DNA from: Collinsella sp. | GTDB taxonomy: Bacteria > Actinomycetota > Coriobacteriia > Coriobacteriales > Coriobacteriaceae | Length of the DNA stretch: 64,000 bases | Direction of reading: 5' to 3' | Assembly (NCBI GenBank): GCA_019425015.1 | Contig: JAHYYJ010000003.1 | Coordinates: 62,001-126,000, forward strand | Shown: piece after piece, positions 51,371 to 58,946 of the stretch | How the letters are laid out: every line of letters starts with the position of its first letter | Position numbering within the stretch: position 1 is the stretch's first letter | Made by a program: the position numbers and the translations under genes | The notes under the pieces: model-generated | Told to the model about the DNA's origin: nothing | Seen by the model: the letters and a program-made list of their open reading frames with translations, nothing else | Databases searched by the model: none

Positions 51371-51586
51371 TCTCAATCTGTAACAGCTGGAGTCCGTTGA
51401 GCCCTGCAGTTGTTACAGATCGAGATATTGTGCCGGCCGCCCACGCCGCATCTCAATCTGTAACAGTTAGAGACCAAATATGCCGCCTGGTGTTACAGAT
51501 CAAGACGTTGGGCTGACGGCCGAACGGTTCATCTAAATCTGTAACAGTTAGAGCCATTTTCGCTGGCTTGGTGTTACAGATCGAGA
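51371..51586. repeat. Alternating inverted-site array 2 (6 sites, 40-bp period)
   Basis: Same 15-bp site as array 1. Forward sites at 51371, 51451 and 51532; reverse sites ending at 51425, 51505 and 51586. Spacers are 25, 25, 25, 26 and 25 bp. Three potential 55-nt hairpins; loops start GTTAGAG or GCTGGAG. The array lies between convergent genes (nfnB and the kinase-like gene). Confidence 0.9.
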
Positions 51587-51639
51587 TTTTGCAAAAGCCG
51601 AGGATAGGCACTGCCGCCAAGGCCTTTCCCTCGGCCTAA

Positions 51640-51684
51640 AACAAAACCCCCACAAAGGTGCCTGTCCCCTTTGTGGGGGTTTGG
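51640..51684 (-). terminator. Terminator of the cytidylate-kinase-like gene
   Basis: AAACCCCCACAAAGG pairs perfectly with CCTTTGTGGGGGTTT around a 9-nt loop (TGCCTGTCC); on the minus strand TTTTGTTTTAGG follows. Confidence 0.85.
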
Positions 51685-51688
51685 TCGG

Positions 51689-52312
51689 CTAGCCTTCGAG
51701 CTGGGCGACTTTGTAGCGGTAGGCAGCGGCGATAACGTCTTTGCAGCCTTCGCGGCCCAGCTTGGCGCGGTTGACGACGATGTCTTTACCGCTCGTCATC
51801 TTCCACTTTCCGGCGCTATAGCGCTTATAGAACGCCTCGCGTGCCTTCTGTTGCTGCTTGACCAGCTTGGCGCCTTTCTTTTTATTAAGGCCACGCTTCT
51901 TGCGGACAATCTCGACGCGGTCCTCAAAGGGGGCGGTCACCAGCACGGCAATATGGTTGGGATTATTGCGCAGCAGATAATCGGACAGACGACCCTCGAT
52001 AATGCAGCTCTCGGTCTCGCCCAGGTCCAAGATCACCTGGCTCATCTTTTGGAACAACTTATCCGAGTACGAACGCGCATCGTAGCGGTCGGGCAGGAAC
52101 GCCATGTTCTCCACAGCCAGACGCTCGTCGTAGGCGGCCATCTTATCGAGCGACTCGCCCGTGCGCAGCGACGCACGCACCAGCAGCTCGTTGTCATACA
52201 GCGGAATCCCCAACTCGTCGGCAAGCATGCGACCAATCTCGTGGCCCTCGGCGCCAAAGTCGCGCGCGATGGTAATGACCACAGGATTCTTCTTATTCTC
52301 CAGATCGCTCAT
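51689..52312 (-). CDS. Cytidylate-kinase-like family protein
   Basis: A 207-residue protein of the cytidylate kinase-2 type. It starts VVITIARDFGAEGHEIGRMLADELG, where the phosphate loop is GAEGHEIG rather than a canonical GxxGxGK, as is usual in this family. CIIEGRLSDYLL and VTAPFEDRVEIV are shared blocks, and the C-terminus is Lys-rich. The exact substrate in this subfamily is not established. It stands alone between two repeat-rich gaps. Confidence 0.85.
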   Translation of the reverse strand: MSDLENKKNPVVITIARDFGAEGHEIGRMLADELGIPLYDNELLVRASLRTGESLDKMAAYDERLAVENMAFLPDRYDARSYSDKLFQKMSQVILDLGETESCIIEGRLSDYLLRNNPNHIAVLVTAPFEDRVEIVRKKRGLNKKKGAKLVKQQQKAREAFYKRYSAGKWKMTSGKDIVVNRAKLGREGCKDVIAAAYRYKVAQLEG

Positions 52313-52373
52313 CGCGATTCCTTTCTAACAAATGAGAAAAGGGCTGTTTATCTCTTATTCCCACGATACCGTA

Positions 52374-52479
52374 CCTGGGTTTTCCTGGTGCCCAAGATTG
52401 GCCTGAAAGAGGAGCGACGCGTACTTTGGTACGCGAGCGACGGTTTGAAGGCCAAGGTTGGGTGCCAGGGAAAGCCAGG
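52374..52479. repeat. Imperfect 31-bp-arm inverted repeat with nested hairpin
   Basis: Arms at 52374-52404 and 52449-52479 (CCTGG...TTGGCCT and complement, several mismatches) enclose a perfect GCGTAC-TTTG-GTACGC hairpin at 52419-52434. It abuts the stop codon of the permease gene at 52480 and may be that operon's terminator, though no T-run follows. Confidence 0.65.
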
Positions 52480-53118
52480 CTATGCGGCTACGATGCGGCG
52501 TTGGTAAGCTCGGACCAACAGCGAGATACCAAAGTTGAGCACAAAGTACATCGCAAACACCAGGCCGTAGAGCATAAGCACCTGCGACAGGTCGATCGCA
52601 TGGGCCATCACGACGTTTGCCGTGTACATGAGCTCGGCCACGTTAATACCCGAAAGATACGAGCTGTCCTTGATGACGGTCGTGCACTGGCTAAACAGCG
52701 CCGGAATGATCGTCTTAAATGTCTGCGGCAGAATGATGTAGCGCATGGTGGCAAAAAAGCCGAAGCCTTGGCTCTGCGCTGCCTCAAACTGGCCGCGCGG
52801 AATCGAGTTGAGGCCGCCGCGCACAATCTCGGCCATAACAGCGCTGGTAAACAGCGTAAAGGCGATGGTCGAAATCACAATGTCCAAGCCCTGCACCGTA
52901 AAGTAGATAAACAGGATCCACAGCAGGTTCGGCGTGCAACGGAACAGCTCGATATAGGCACTCACCAAAATACGGAACGGGCGGGGCGCATAGCTTTTAA
53001 CAAGCGCCAGCACCGTGCCAAAGATGAGCGAGAAAAAGATCGACAGCGCCGAGATCTCGATCGTCTTAACAAAGCCGCCCCAAATGTAGAGCAGGTTGGT
53101 CGCGTTGAAGATTTCCAT
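52480..53118 (-). CDS. Polar amino-acid ABC transporter permease 1
   Basis: A 212-residue HisM/GlnP-type permease. Five or so membrane segments; the EAA-type loop is IVRGGLNSIPRGQFEAAQSQG. The N-terminal block IWGGFVKTIEISALSIFFSL and the central YIELFRCTPNLLWILF are family blocks. It is the last gene of the ATPase, binding protein, permease, permease operon, 3 nt after the other permease. Confidence 0.92.
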   Translation of the reverse strand: MEIFNATNLLYIWGGFVKTIEISALSIFFSLIFGTVLALVKSYAPRPFRILVSAYIELFRCTPNLLWILFIYFTVQGLDIVISTIAFTLFTSAVMAEIVRGGLNSIPRGQFEAAQSQGFGFFATMRYIILPQTFKTIIPALFSQCTTVIKDSSYLSGINVAELMYTANVVMAHAIDLSQVLMLYGLVFAMYFVLNFGISLLVRAYQRRIVAA

Positions 53119-53121
53119 GCG

Positions 53122-53868
53122 CTAGGCCTCCTCTACGTTGTCGAGCCCCAGCTCGGCGAGGCTCACGCCGCGCGGACGCTCCTTGGAGCGGCGCTCGAGC
53201 CACTGCACCAGCATGGCGAGCGGAAAGCAGATGATGAAGTACATAAGGCAGCAGACGATGTATCCCTGCAGGTAACCGTACAGACTCACAAAGTTGTCGG
53301 AACGGTACATAAGGTCGCCGCCGGCCACAAGCGCCAGCACCGACGTGTTCTTGACCAGGTTGAGCGCCTGGTTACACAGCGGTGGCAGAATGATCTTGAA
53401 CGTCTGGGGCAGCACAATGTACCAGTATGCCTGCGCACGGGTGAAGCCCTGGCTCTGGGCCGCCTCCATCTGACCGCGCGGAACGGCCTCGATACCGGTG
53501 CGGATGACCTCCGAAATGTAGGCCGCGTGATACAGGCCCACGCCCAAGAAGCCCAGCACGAACGGCGCGATGCGCACCGGCTGGTCGGCACCAGTTATGG
53601 CCTGCAAAAACTGCGGACCGGCCATGTACATAAAGAGCACCTGAACGGGCAACGGAGTGTTCTGGTAAAACTCCACGTACACACGGCTTATGGCGCGCAG
53701 CACGCGCGAACGGGTGGTGGAGAACACGCCCAGCAGCGTGCCCAGCACGAGCGACAGTAGCAGACCGGCAATGACCACCTGCAGCGTCACGCCAAAGCCC
53801 TCCCAGAAGGGCCCCATGTTTTGAAATGTCGTCGACCAACGGTCGGCGTCAAATAATCCTTCGAGCAT
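53122..53868 (-). CDS. Polar amino-acid ABC transporter permease 2
   Basis: A 248-residue permease of the same family. The EAA loop is VIRTGIEAVPRGQMEAAQSQG and YVEFYQNTPLPVQVLF matches the family block. AAGGAAGGA lies 5 nt before the ATG at 53868, so I reject the start at 53901 that overlaps the binding-protein gene. The two permeases probably form a heterodimer. The C-terminus (ERRSKERPRG...) is longer and more charged than in permease 1. Confidence 0.92.
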   Translation of the reverse strand: MLEGLFDADRWSTTFQNMGPFWEGFGVTLQVVIAGLLLSLVLGTLLGVFSTTRSRVLRAISRVYVEFYQNTPLPVQVLFMYMAGPQFLQAITGADQPVRIAPFVLGFLGVGLYHAAYISEVIRTGIEAVPRGQMEAAQSQGFTRAQAYWYIVLPQTFKIILPPLCNQALNLVKNTSVLALVAGGDLMYRSDNFVSLYGYLQGYIVCCLMYFIICFPLAMLVQWLERRSKERPRGVSLAELGLDNVEEA

Positions 53869-53893
53869 TTGATTCCTTCCTTGGACGATGCGC

Positions 53894-54769
53894 CTATACA
53901 AGACCCCAGGTCTTGACCTCTTGGTCGAGCCAGCCGTCGGCCAGACGATCGCAAATCACCTGATCGACCACGGCCGAAAGGTCGCAGCCCTTCTTGGTCG
54001 CCACGCCGTAGCCCTGCTCGCCAAACTTGACCTCGGGCTGCAACAGCTCAACGGTCTCGTTCATGTAACCGGCCAGCGTGGAGCGGTCCATGGCAAAGAC
54101 GTCGATATTGCCGGCGTCGAGCGAGCTCTTGATGATGGGGTAGCCGCTAAAGGCCCTAAACTCGGGCTTGCAGCTAAAGCCGTTGTCCTTGATCATCTGC
54201 TCGATCAGGCCCTGCGTGGTGGCACCCTGGCTCACGCCGATGACCTTGCCGTCCAGGTCCTCAATCGAGGTAAAGCCCGAACGCTTCTTGACCATGAGTC
54301 CCACGTAGTCGGTGCGGTACGGCGTCGAGAAATCCCAGCTCTTCTTGCGCTCGTCGGTGATGGTGTAGGTCGCCGCGACCACGTCGAGTTGGCCGTTATC
54401 GATCAGCGGGCCGCGTGTCTTGGGCGTTACGTCGGTAAACTCGACAAGCTCCTGGGCACGGGCTTCCTTGTAGCTCACGCCAAAGACAGCGGCGGCGATC
54501 TGGTAGCACAAATCGACTTCCATGCCCTCAAAGCGGCCTTTGGCGGTGTCGTAATAGCCGTAGCCGGGAACATCTTTCTTGACGCCGGCATTCAGATGGC
54601 CGCGCGACTTGATGGCCGCAAGCTTGGATCCCTTGTCGGAACCCTCGCCGCTGGTGGAGTTGCCGCAACCGGTGAGCGCGGTCCCCGTCAGCGCGAGCAT
54701 GCCGGCGCCCGCCAGCTGCAAAAAGTGACGGCGCGACACGGCCGCCCTCGTCATATCCGTCATGTCCAT
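53894..54769 (-). CDS. Amino-acid ABC transporter substrate-binding lipoprotein
   Basis: A 291-residue SBP_bac_3 protein. The signal region combines a twin-arginine-like SRRHFLQLAG with a lipobox LTGC near residue 35, so it may be a Tat-exported lipoprotein. The mature part starts with a Ser/Gly linker and has the family blocks GYYDTAKGRFEGMEVDLC and DVVAATYTITDERKKSWDFS; the ligand-binding Arg/Asp residues suggest a polar amino acid such as glutamate or glutamine. A GTG at 54772 directly precedes the ATG; no strong ribosome-binding site is seen. Confidence 0.9.
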   Translation of the reverse strand: MDMTDMTRAAVSRRHFLQLAGAGMLALTGTALTGCGNSTSGEGSDKGSKLAAIKSRGHLNAGVKKDVPGYGYYDTAKGRFEGMEVDLCYQIAAAVFGVSYKEARAQELVEFTDVTPKTRGPLIDNGQLDVVAATYTITDERKKSWDFSTPYRTDYVGLMVKKRSGFTSIEDLDGKVIGVSQGATTQGLIEQMIKDNGFSCKPEFRAFSGYPIIKSSLDAGNIDVFAMDRSTLAGYMNETVELLQPEVKFGEQGYGVATKKGCDLSAVVDQVICDRLADGWLDQEVKTWGLV

Positions 54770-54777
54770 CACCGCGC

Positions 54778-55509
54778 CTAGTGCAGAATCTTGGACAGGA
54801 ACTCGCGGCAGCGCGGGTTCTCGGGGTTATCGAAGAAGTGCTCGGGCGTGCCCTCCTCCAGGATGCGGCCGTCCTCCATAAAGATGACGCGATCGGCCAC
54901 CTGGCGCGCAAAGCCCATCTCGTGCGTCACGCAGATCATGGTGATGTCCTCCTGCGCGAGCTCAATCATAACGTCCAGAACCTCCTGGACCATCTCGGGG
55001 TCGAGCGCCGAAGTCGGCTCGTCAAACAGGATGATGGGCTGCTTGGTACACAGGGCGCGGGCGATGGCGATGCGCTGCTGCTGACCACCCGAGAGATTCT
55101 GCGGATACTCGCCGGCCTTATGCGCCATGCCGACGCGCTTGAGTGCGGCGATGGCGATCTCGGTCGCCTCCTCCTTGCTCTTCTTTTGCAGCTTGATGGG
55201 CGCGAGTGTCAGGTTGCCCAGCACCGTCATGTTGGGATACAGGTTGAACTGCTGGAACACCATGGAACTATACTTGCGAGCCATCTCCAGGTGATTCTTT
55301 TTGGTGAGCGGCGTACCGTCGATGATGACTTCGCCCGACGTGGGCTCCTCCAGATAATCGACGCAACGGATGAGTGTCGACTTACCCGAGCCGGAAGGCC
55401 CAATCATTACGAGCTTCTCGCCGCGCTTGACGGTGAGATTGATATCTTTGAGTACATGCAGGTCGCCAAAGTACTTGTTGAGATGCTTGATCTCGATCAT
55501 GTCTGCCAT
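54778..55509 (-). CDS. Polar amino-acid ABC transporter ATP-binding protein
   Basis: A 243-residue ATPase of the GlnQ/HisP group. Walker A GPSGSGKST near residue 38, signature LSGGQQQRIAIARAL near 140, Walker B IILFDEPTSALDPEMV, and switch His in CVTHEMGFARQVADRV. AAGGGA precedes the ATG. It is first in the operon, and a TACAAT box lies at 55545. Confidence 0.95.
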   Translation of the reverse strand: MADMIEIKHLNKYFGDLHVLKDINLTVKRGEKLVMIGPSGSGKSTLIRCVDYLEEPTSGEVIIDGTPLTKKNHLEMARKYSSMVFQQFNLYPNMTVLGNLTLAPIKLQKKSKEEATEIAIAALKRVGMAHKAGEYPQNLSGGQQQRIAIARALCTKQPIILFDEPTSALDPEMVQEVLDVMIELAQEDITMICVTHEMGFARQVADRVIFMEDGRILEEGTPEHFFDNPENPRCREFLSKILH

Positions 55510-55544
55510 GAATGTCCCTTCCCTGCGTTTACACGAGTTGAACT

Positions 55545-55550
55545 ATTGTA
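55545..55550 (-). promoter_or_regulatory. Candidate -10 box of the amino-acid ABC operon
   Basis: TACAAT on the minus strand, 35 nt upstream of the start; no good -35. Confidence 0.4.
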
Positions 55551-55621
55551 CGGAAAGAACCACGTTCCCGCAGCCCACACTACATTCCCGTAAAGAACCC
55601 GCAACCTTCCGCCCACTCATT

Positions 55622-55698
55622 GGGCACTCATTGGGGACAGACTTAAATGAGTACCCGGGGAGTGGGCACTCATTTAAGTCTGTCCCCAATGAGTGCCC
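55622..55698. repeat. Perfect 31-bp inverted repeat containing GGGGACAGACTTAAATGAGT
   Basis: Arms at 55622-55652 and 55668-55698 are exact complements, separated by 15 nt. The motif GGGGACAG places it with the repeats at 48634, 51644, 57569 and 60175. It lies between the ABC operon promoter and the yqeY terminator. Confidence 0.85.
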
Positions 55699-55711
55699 TT
55701 CAGCTGCCATC

Positions 55712-55744
55712 AAAAAAGGGGCGCGACCGCAATGGTCACGCCCC
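55712..55744 (-). terminator. Terminator of yqeY-like gene
   Basis: GGGGCGCGACC pairs with GGTCACGCCCC (one mismatch) around a 5-nt loop; TTTTTTG follows on the minus strand. Confidence 0.85.
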
Positions 55745-55773
55745 CTCAACATCAACTATATGCCGCTCGGTCC

Positions 55774-56223
55774 CTACGCGAGTTTGGCTCCAACGATCTT
55801 TGCTGCTGCCGGCTTATCGAAGTTGCCGCCAGTGGCCTTACCCAGAGCGCCCATGACCTGGCCCATCTGCTTCTTGAACGTGGCGCCCAGCTCGGCGATG
55901 ACCTGCTCGATCAGGGCCTCGAGCTCCTCGCCCGAAACCTGCGCGGGCAGAAGGCTCTCCAGAATCTTGACCTGCTCGGTCAGGTTGTCGGTACGCTCTT
56001 GGTCGGTGCCGGCCTTGATGGACATCTCCAGCGTCTCGCTCGTCTGCTTAATCAGACGCTTGATCATGCTGTTGACGTCTTCCTCGGTCACATCGCGGCG
56101 CTCGTTGACCTCGATATTCTTCACCTCGGCCTTGACCTGGCGAATGATGGACAGGCGAACCTTGTCCTTAGCCTTCATGGCCGCGATCATTTCCTTCTGC
56201 AGCTCTTCGTTGGTCATCTGCAA
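55774..56223 (-). CDS. GatB/YqeY-domain protein
   Basis: A 149-residue single-domain YqeY protein. It has the family's helical N-terminal block (MIAAMKAKDKVRLSIIRQVKAE) and a C-terminal domain with QVMGALGKATGGNFDK like the tail domain of the amidotransferase subunit GatB. Such free-standing proteins are thought to bind tRNA, but the role is not settled. Length is normal. Confidence 0.93.
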   Translation of the reverse strand: MQMTNEELQKEMIAAMKAKDKVRLSIIRQVKAEVKNIEVNERRDVTEEDVNSMIKRLIKQTSETLEMSIKAGTDQERTDNLTEQVKILESLLPAQVSGEELEALIEQVIAELGATFKKQMGQVMGALGKATGGNFDKPAAAKIVGAKLA

Positions 56224-56271
56224 ATCCTCTCTAATAGCGTGGGCGGCACTCGCGCGAGCACCGCCCCATGA

Positions 56272-57492
56272 TTACTCAGTCGTCGACGAATCGTCGGTCG
56301 AGCTCTTGGTGACGCCCTTCAAGCTCACGTTGTAGGGCACATCCTTGGGCATGGGGTTGACGGTAATGTCGGCGTCTTTCTTGTACTGCTCCAGCCACTC
56401 GCTGTATGCAGTACTGGCCGCCTGCGTCTTCACCACGTTGGAAACGTACTTCTTGATGTCCTTGGGCACCTGCTTGATGTCATCGACCTGGCTATCGACA
56501 TGGAAGTAGTCGGTGCACTTGATGATGTGGTAGCCATAGGTCGACTCGACGACTTCGCTCACGTCGCCCTTGTTGAGCCCCTCGAGCGCCGTCTGGTAGC
56601 TGTCGACAAAGGTGGTGAGCTTATCCCAGCCCACATCGCCCTTCTTCTCCTTGGAACCGGTGTCCTCGGAGTACTGTTCAACGGCGTCCTCAAAGCTCAG
56701 CTCACCGGAGTTGATCTTGTCCAGGCACTCCTGCGCCTTGGCCTTGGCGGCAGCCTTGTCCTCGTCGGAAGCGTCGGAATCAACCTTGATCAGGATGTTC
56801 GACGAGCGACGGGCATCGTTGTAGTTGGACAGGTTCTCGTTGATGTAATCGACGATCTCGCTGTCCTTGGGCTTGCTGGTGGGCGCCACAGCATCCTTAA
56901 GCTTTTGCTGCGCCAGGCTCTCCTTGAGCGAGTCCTTGTAGGTGTCCTCGGTGTAGCCGTAGGTCTTAAGGGCCTTCTTAAAGGCCTTGGCGCCGCCCGC
57001 GCTCTTGCACGCGTCCTTCCAAGCCTTCTCGACCTCCTCGTCCGACACCGTCACGCCGTTCTCCTTCTGTGCCTGTTGAAGCAGAATCTGCTGCGTGTAG
57101 GAGTCGATGAGTTGCTTGCGGTACTTCTTGGGCGTGAGGTCGTTGTCGACCAGATACTGTGCCCAGTCCTTGTCCTTGGTGTAGCCGTAGGACGTGCGCA
57201 TGCTCATGATCTGCTTGGTCACGGTGTCCTCGGTGAGGTTGGTGCCGTTGATAGTGGCAGCTACACCGCCGGTAAGCTTGTAGCCCGAGGTATCCTCTGC
57301 CTGCGACATCAGGCCGGAGCACGCCATGGCCGAGACGGAAAGCAGCATTGCCAGCACGCCGATGACCACCAGAACGATCTTGACGGTCTTGGACACGCGG
57401 GTCTTGCGCTGCTTCTTGCGAGAGCTGGAGGCGGCGCAAGCCTGCTGCTCGGGCGTCGGCTCGGGTGCGGGGTTCTTTTTCTTATTTGCCAT
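56272..57492 (-). CDS. Membrane-anchored parvulin-type peptidyl-prolyl isomerase
   Basis: A 406-residue PrsA/SurA-like foldase. About 40 charged cytoplasmic residues precede a membrane segment (IVLVVIGVLAMLLSVSAMAC); a Cys at its end could be a weak lipobox. A SurA_N-like helical domain follows, then a parvulin domain around residues 230-330 (SSNILIKVDS, ELSFEDAVEQYSEDTGSKEK, GDVGW, ESTYGYHIIKC). It helps secreted proteins fold outside the membrane, possibly the giant surface protein. AAAGG stands 6 nt before the ATG at 57492; the extension to 57591 is rejected. Confidence 0.9.
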   Translation of the reverse strand: MANKKKNPAPEPTPEQQACAASSSRKKQRKTRVSKTVKIVLVVIGVLAMLLSVSAMACSGLMSQAEDTSGYKLTGGVAATINGTNLTEDTVTKQIMSMRTSYGYTKDKDWAQYLVDNDLTPKKYRKQLIDSYTQQILLQQAQKENGVTVSDEEVEKAWKDACKSAGGAKAFKKALKTYGYTEDTYKDSLKESLAQQKLKDAVAPTSKPKDSEIVDYINENLSNYNDARRSSNILIKVDSDASDEDKAAAKAKAQECLDKINSGELSFEDAVEQYSEDTGSKEKKGDVGWDKLTTFVDSYQTALEGLNKGDVSEVVESTYGYHIIKCTDYFHVDSQVDDIKQVPKDIKKYVSNVVKTQAASTAYSEWLEQYKKDADITVNPMPKDVPYNVSLKGVTKSSTDDSSTTE

Positions 57493-57558
57493 AGTTGGCC
57501 TTTCGCATAACGAATCGAACAAACGCCATTGTGTCACAACGCAGCCCCCGCGGCACGC

Positions 57559-57610
57559 TTGGTGCATTGGGGACAGGTTAATCTGCACCATTTTGGTGCA
57601 AAGGGGACAG
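57559..57610. repeat. Two direct TTGGTGCANNGGGGACAG units
   Basis: The 18-bp unit occurs at 57559-57576 and 57593-57610, 34 bp apart, with a TGCACCATTTTGGTGCA hairpin partly formed by the second. The unit resembles the arms of the inverted repeat at 23419. Confidence 0.7.
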
Positions 57611-57627
57611 CTCTGGCAGCCGGCACC

Positions 57628-58092
57628 TTAGAAGTGACGGCGGATAGCGTCGACCATGCCCTGGGACGTGGTCTGGCCGAGCACATCGGCTGCAGCGTCG
57701 GCATCCATAAAGATATTCATGAGCGCCTGAAGTGCCTCGACCTGGCCGCCCGGCTCGGCGATGCCCAGATTGATGACGATCTGCGCCGGCACCGGGGCGC
57801 CCATGCCCGCCATCGCGTTGAACATCACGGGTGCGGCGGGCTTCACCACCGCGACATAGGGCTTGGCCACAAATCCCGGATCGGTATGCGGAATGGCGAT
57901 ATTTGCCGCCGGCATGGCAAGACCCGTGGGATAGGCATCCTCGCGCGTGCGAACGGCGTCGAGCCAACCGTCGGCAATGTAGCCGCGCGGGGCAAGCTCG
58001 CCCTCGAGCCGCGCAAACACCTCATCCGGCGTTGCACACTCCCAATCAAAAAATACCAGCTCAGGCCTAAACAGCGCTTCGTTATCCACCAT
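57628..58092 (-). CDS. Orphan PTS EIIA domain protein (fructose/galactitol type)
   Basis: A 154-residue EIIA_2 protein. The phosphorylated residue should be His69 in NIAIPHTDPGFV; PTGLAMPAAN upstream and NLGIAEPGGQVEALQALMNIF downstream fit the family. No EIIB or EIIC gene is adjacent. It could serve a permease elsewhere or act in regulation. It is not the same family as the EIIA needed by the glucose-type EIICB at 28074. Confidence 0.88.
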   Translation of the reverse strand: MVDNEALFRPELVFFDWECATPDEVFARLEGELAPRGYIADGWLDAVRTREDAYPTGLAMPAANIAIPHTDPGFVAKPYVAVVKPAAPVMFNAMAGMGAPVPAQIVINLGIAEPGGQVEALQALMNIFMDADAAADVLGQTTSQGMVDAIRRHF

Positions 58093-58114
58093 GCGCTCAC
58101 CTCTCTCGCCTAGT

Positions 58115-58162
58115 CACCTGCGACGTTCTTGAATGACTAGTCGTTAAAGAACGTCGCAGGTG
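58115..58162. repeat. Perfect 16-bp inverted repeat CACCTGCGACGTTCTT
   Basis: Arms at 58115-58130 and 58147-58162 with a 16-nt loop containing ACTAGT. It lies between the EIIA start and the purN terminator and may be an operator or leader structure. Confidence 0.7.
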
Positions 58163-58170
58163 GCTACCTA

Positions 58171-58212
58171 AAACAAAAGGTGGCCACGCGCGCCTTGGCG
58201 CCAATGACCACC
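58171..58212 (-). terminator. Terminator of the pur operon
   Basis: On the minus strand GGTGG and CCACC bracket a GGCGCC-AA-GGCGC stem, followed by TTTTGTTTT. It begins 32 nt after the purN stop. Confidence 0.7.
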
Positions 58213-58244
58213 CTGACTACTCGGCTAAATTGTACTGTGCACCG

Positions 58245-58946
58245 CTAGCCGCGAGACGCGTCAATTGCGACCTTGCCGCTCTCCAGCACGTGAACGCGGC
58301 CGTCGGCGAGCATCTGCACGACCTCGGGATACAGCACGTGCTCGATCGCGTGGATGTGCTCCTCGAGCGTGTCGACGTCCCAGCCCTCCTCAACAGCCAG
58401 CGCACGCTGGGCAATGATGGGGCCGTTGTCGTAGATCTCGTTGGCAAAGTGCACGGTCACGCCGGTCACCTTGACGCCGCGAGCAAACGCATCGTCGATC
58501 GCGTGGGCGCCGGTAAAGCTCGGCAGCAGCGCCGGGTGCAAGTTGACCACGCGGTTGGGAAACGCCGCCAGCAGCGGGGTGTGCACCATACGCATGTAGC
58601 CGGCCATCACCACGTACTCGCAGCCGCGCTCGAGCAGCTCGTGCGCGATGATCTCGTCGGCGGCGATGGGGTCAGCATAGACATCCTTGGACAGCGTGAG
58701 CGTCTGGATGCCCGCACGCTCGGCGCGCTGCAGACCCTTGGCCGAAGGACGGCTCGACACCACAAGCTCAATCGACGCATTGAGCTTACCAGCGGCGATC
58801 AGATCGATCAGCGCCTGCAGGTTGGTACCCGAACCGCTGATGAGCACACCGATCTTGAGCGGCTCAGCCGTATCGGTGCCGGTCGGACGGGTGTAGGGCA
58901 CAAAGCCCAGGCTCTCGGCAGCAGCCATCTGCTCGTTAGCGCTCAT
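58245..58946 (-). CDS. purN: Phosphoribosylglycinamide formyltransferase
   Basis: A 233-residue GAR transformylase. The N-terminal loop GVLISGSGTNLQALID is near residue 33; the folate and catalytic block is NLHPALLPSFTGAHAIDDA and the catalytic Asp is in EIYDNGPII. The chain starts with about 30 extra residues compared with E. coli PurN. It overlaps purM by 11 bases. Confidence 0.95.
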   Translation of the reverse strand: MSANEQMAAAESLGFVPYTRPTGTDTAEPLKIGVLISGSGTNLQALIDLIAAGKLNASIELVVSSRPSAKGLQRAERAGIQTLTLSKDVYADPIAADEIIAHELLERGCEYVVMAGYMRMVHTPLLAAFPNRVVNLHPALLPSFTGAHAIDDAFARGVKVTGVTVHFANEIYDNGPIIAQRALAVEEGWDVDTLEEHIHAIEHVLYPEVVQMLADGRVHVLESGKVAIDASRG

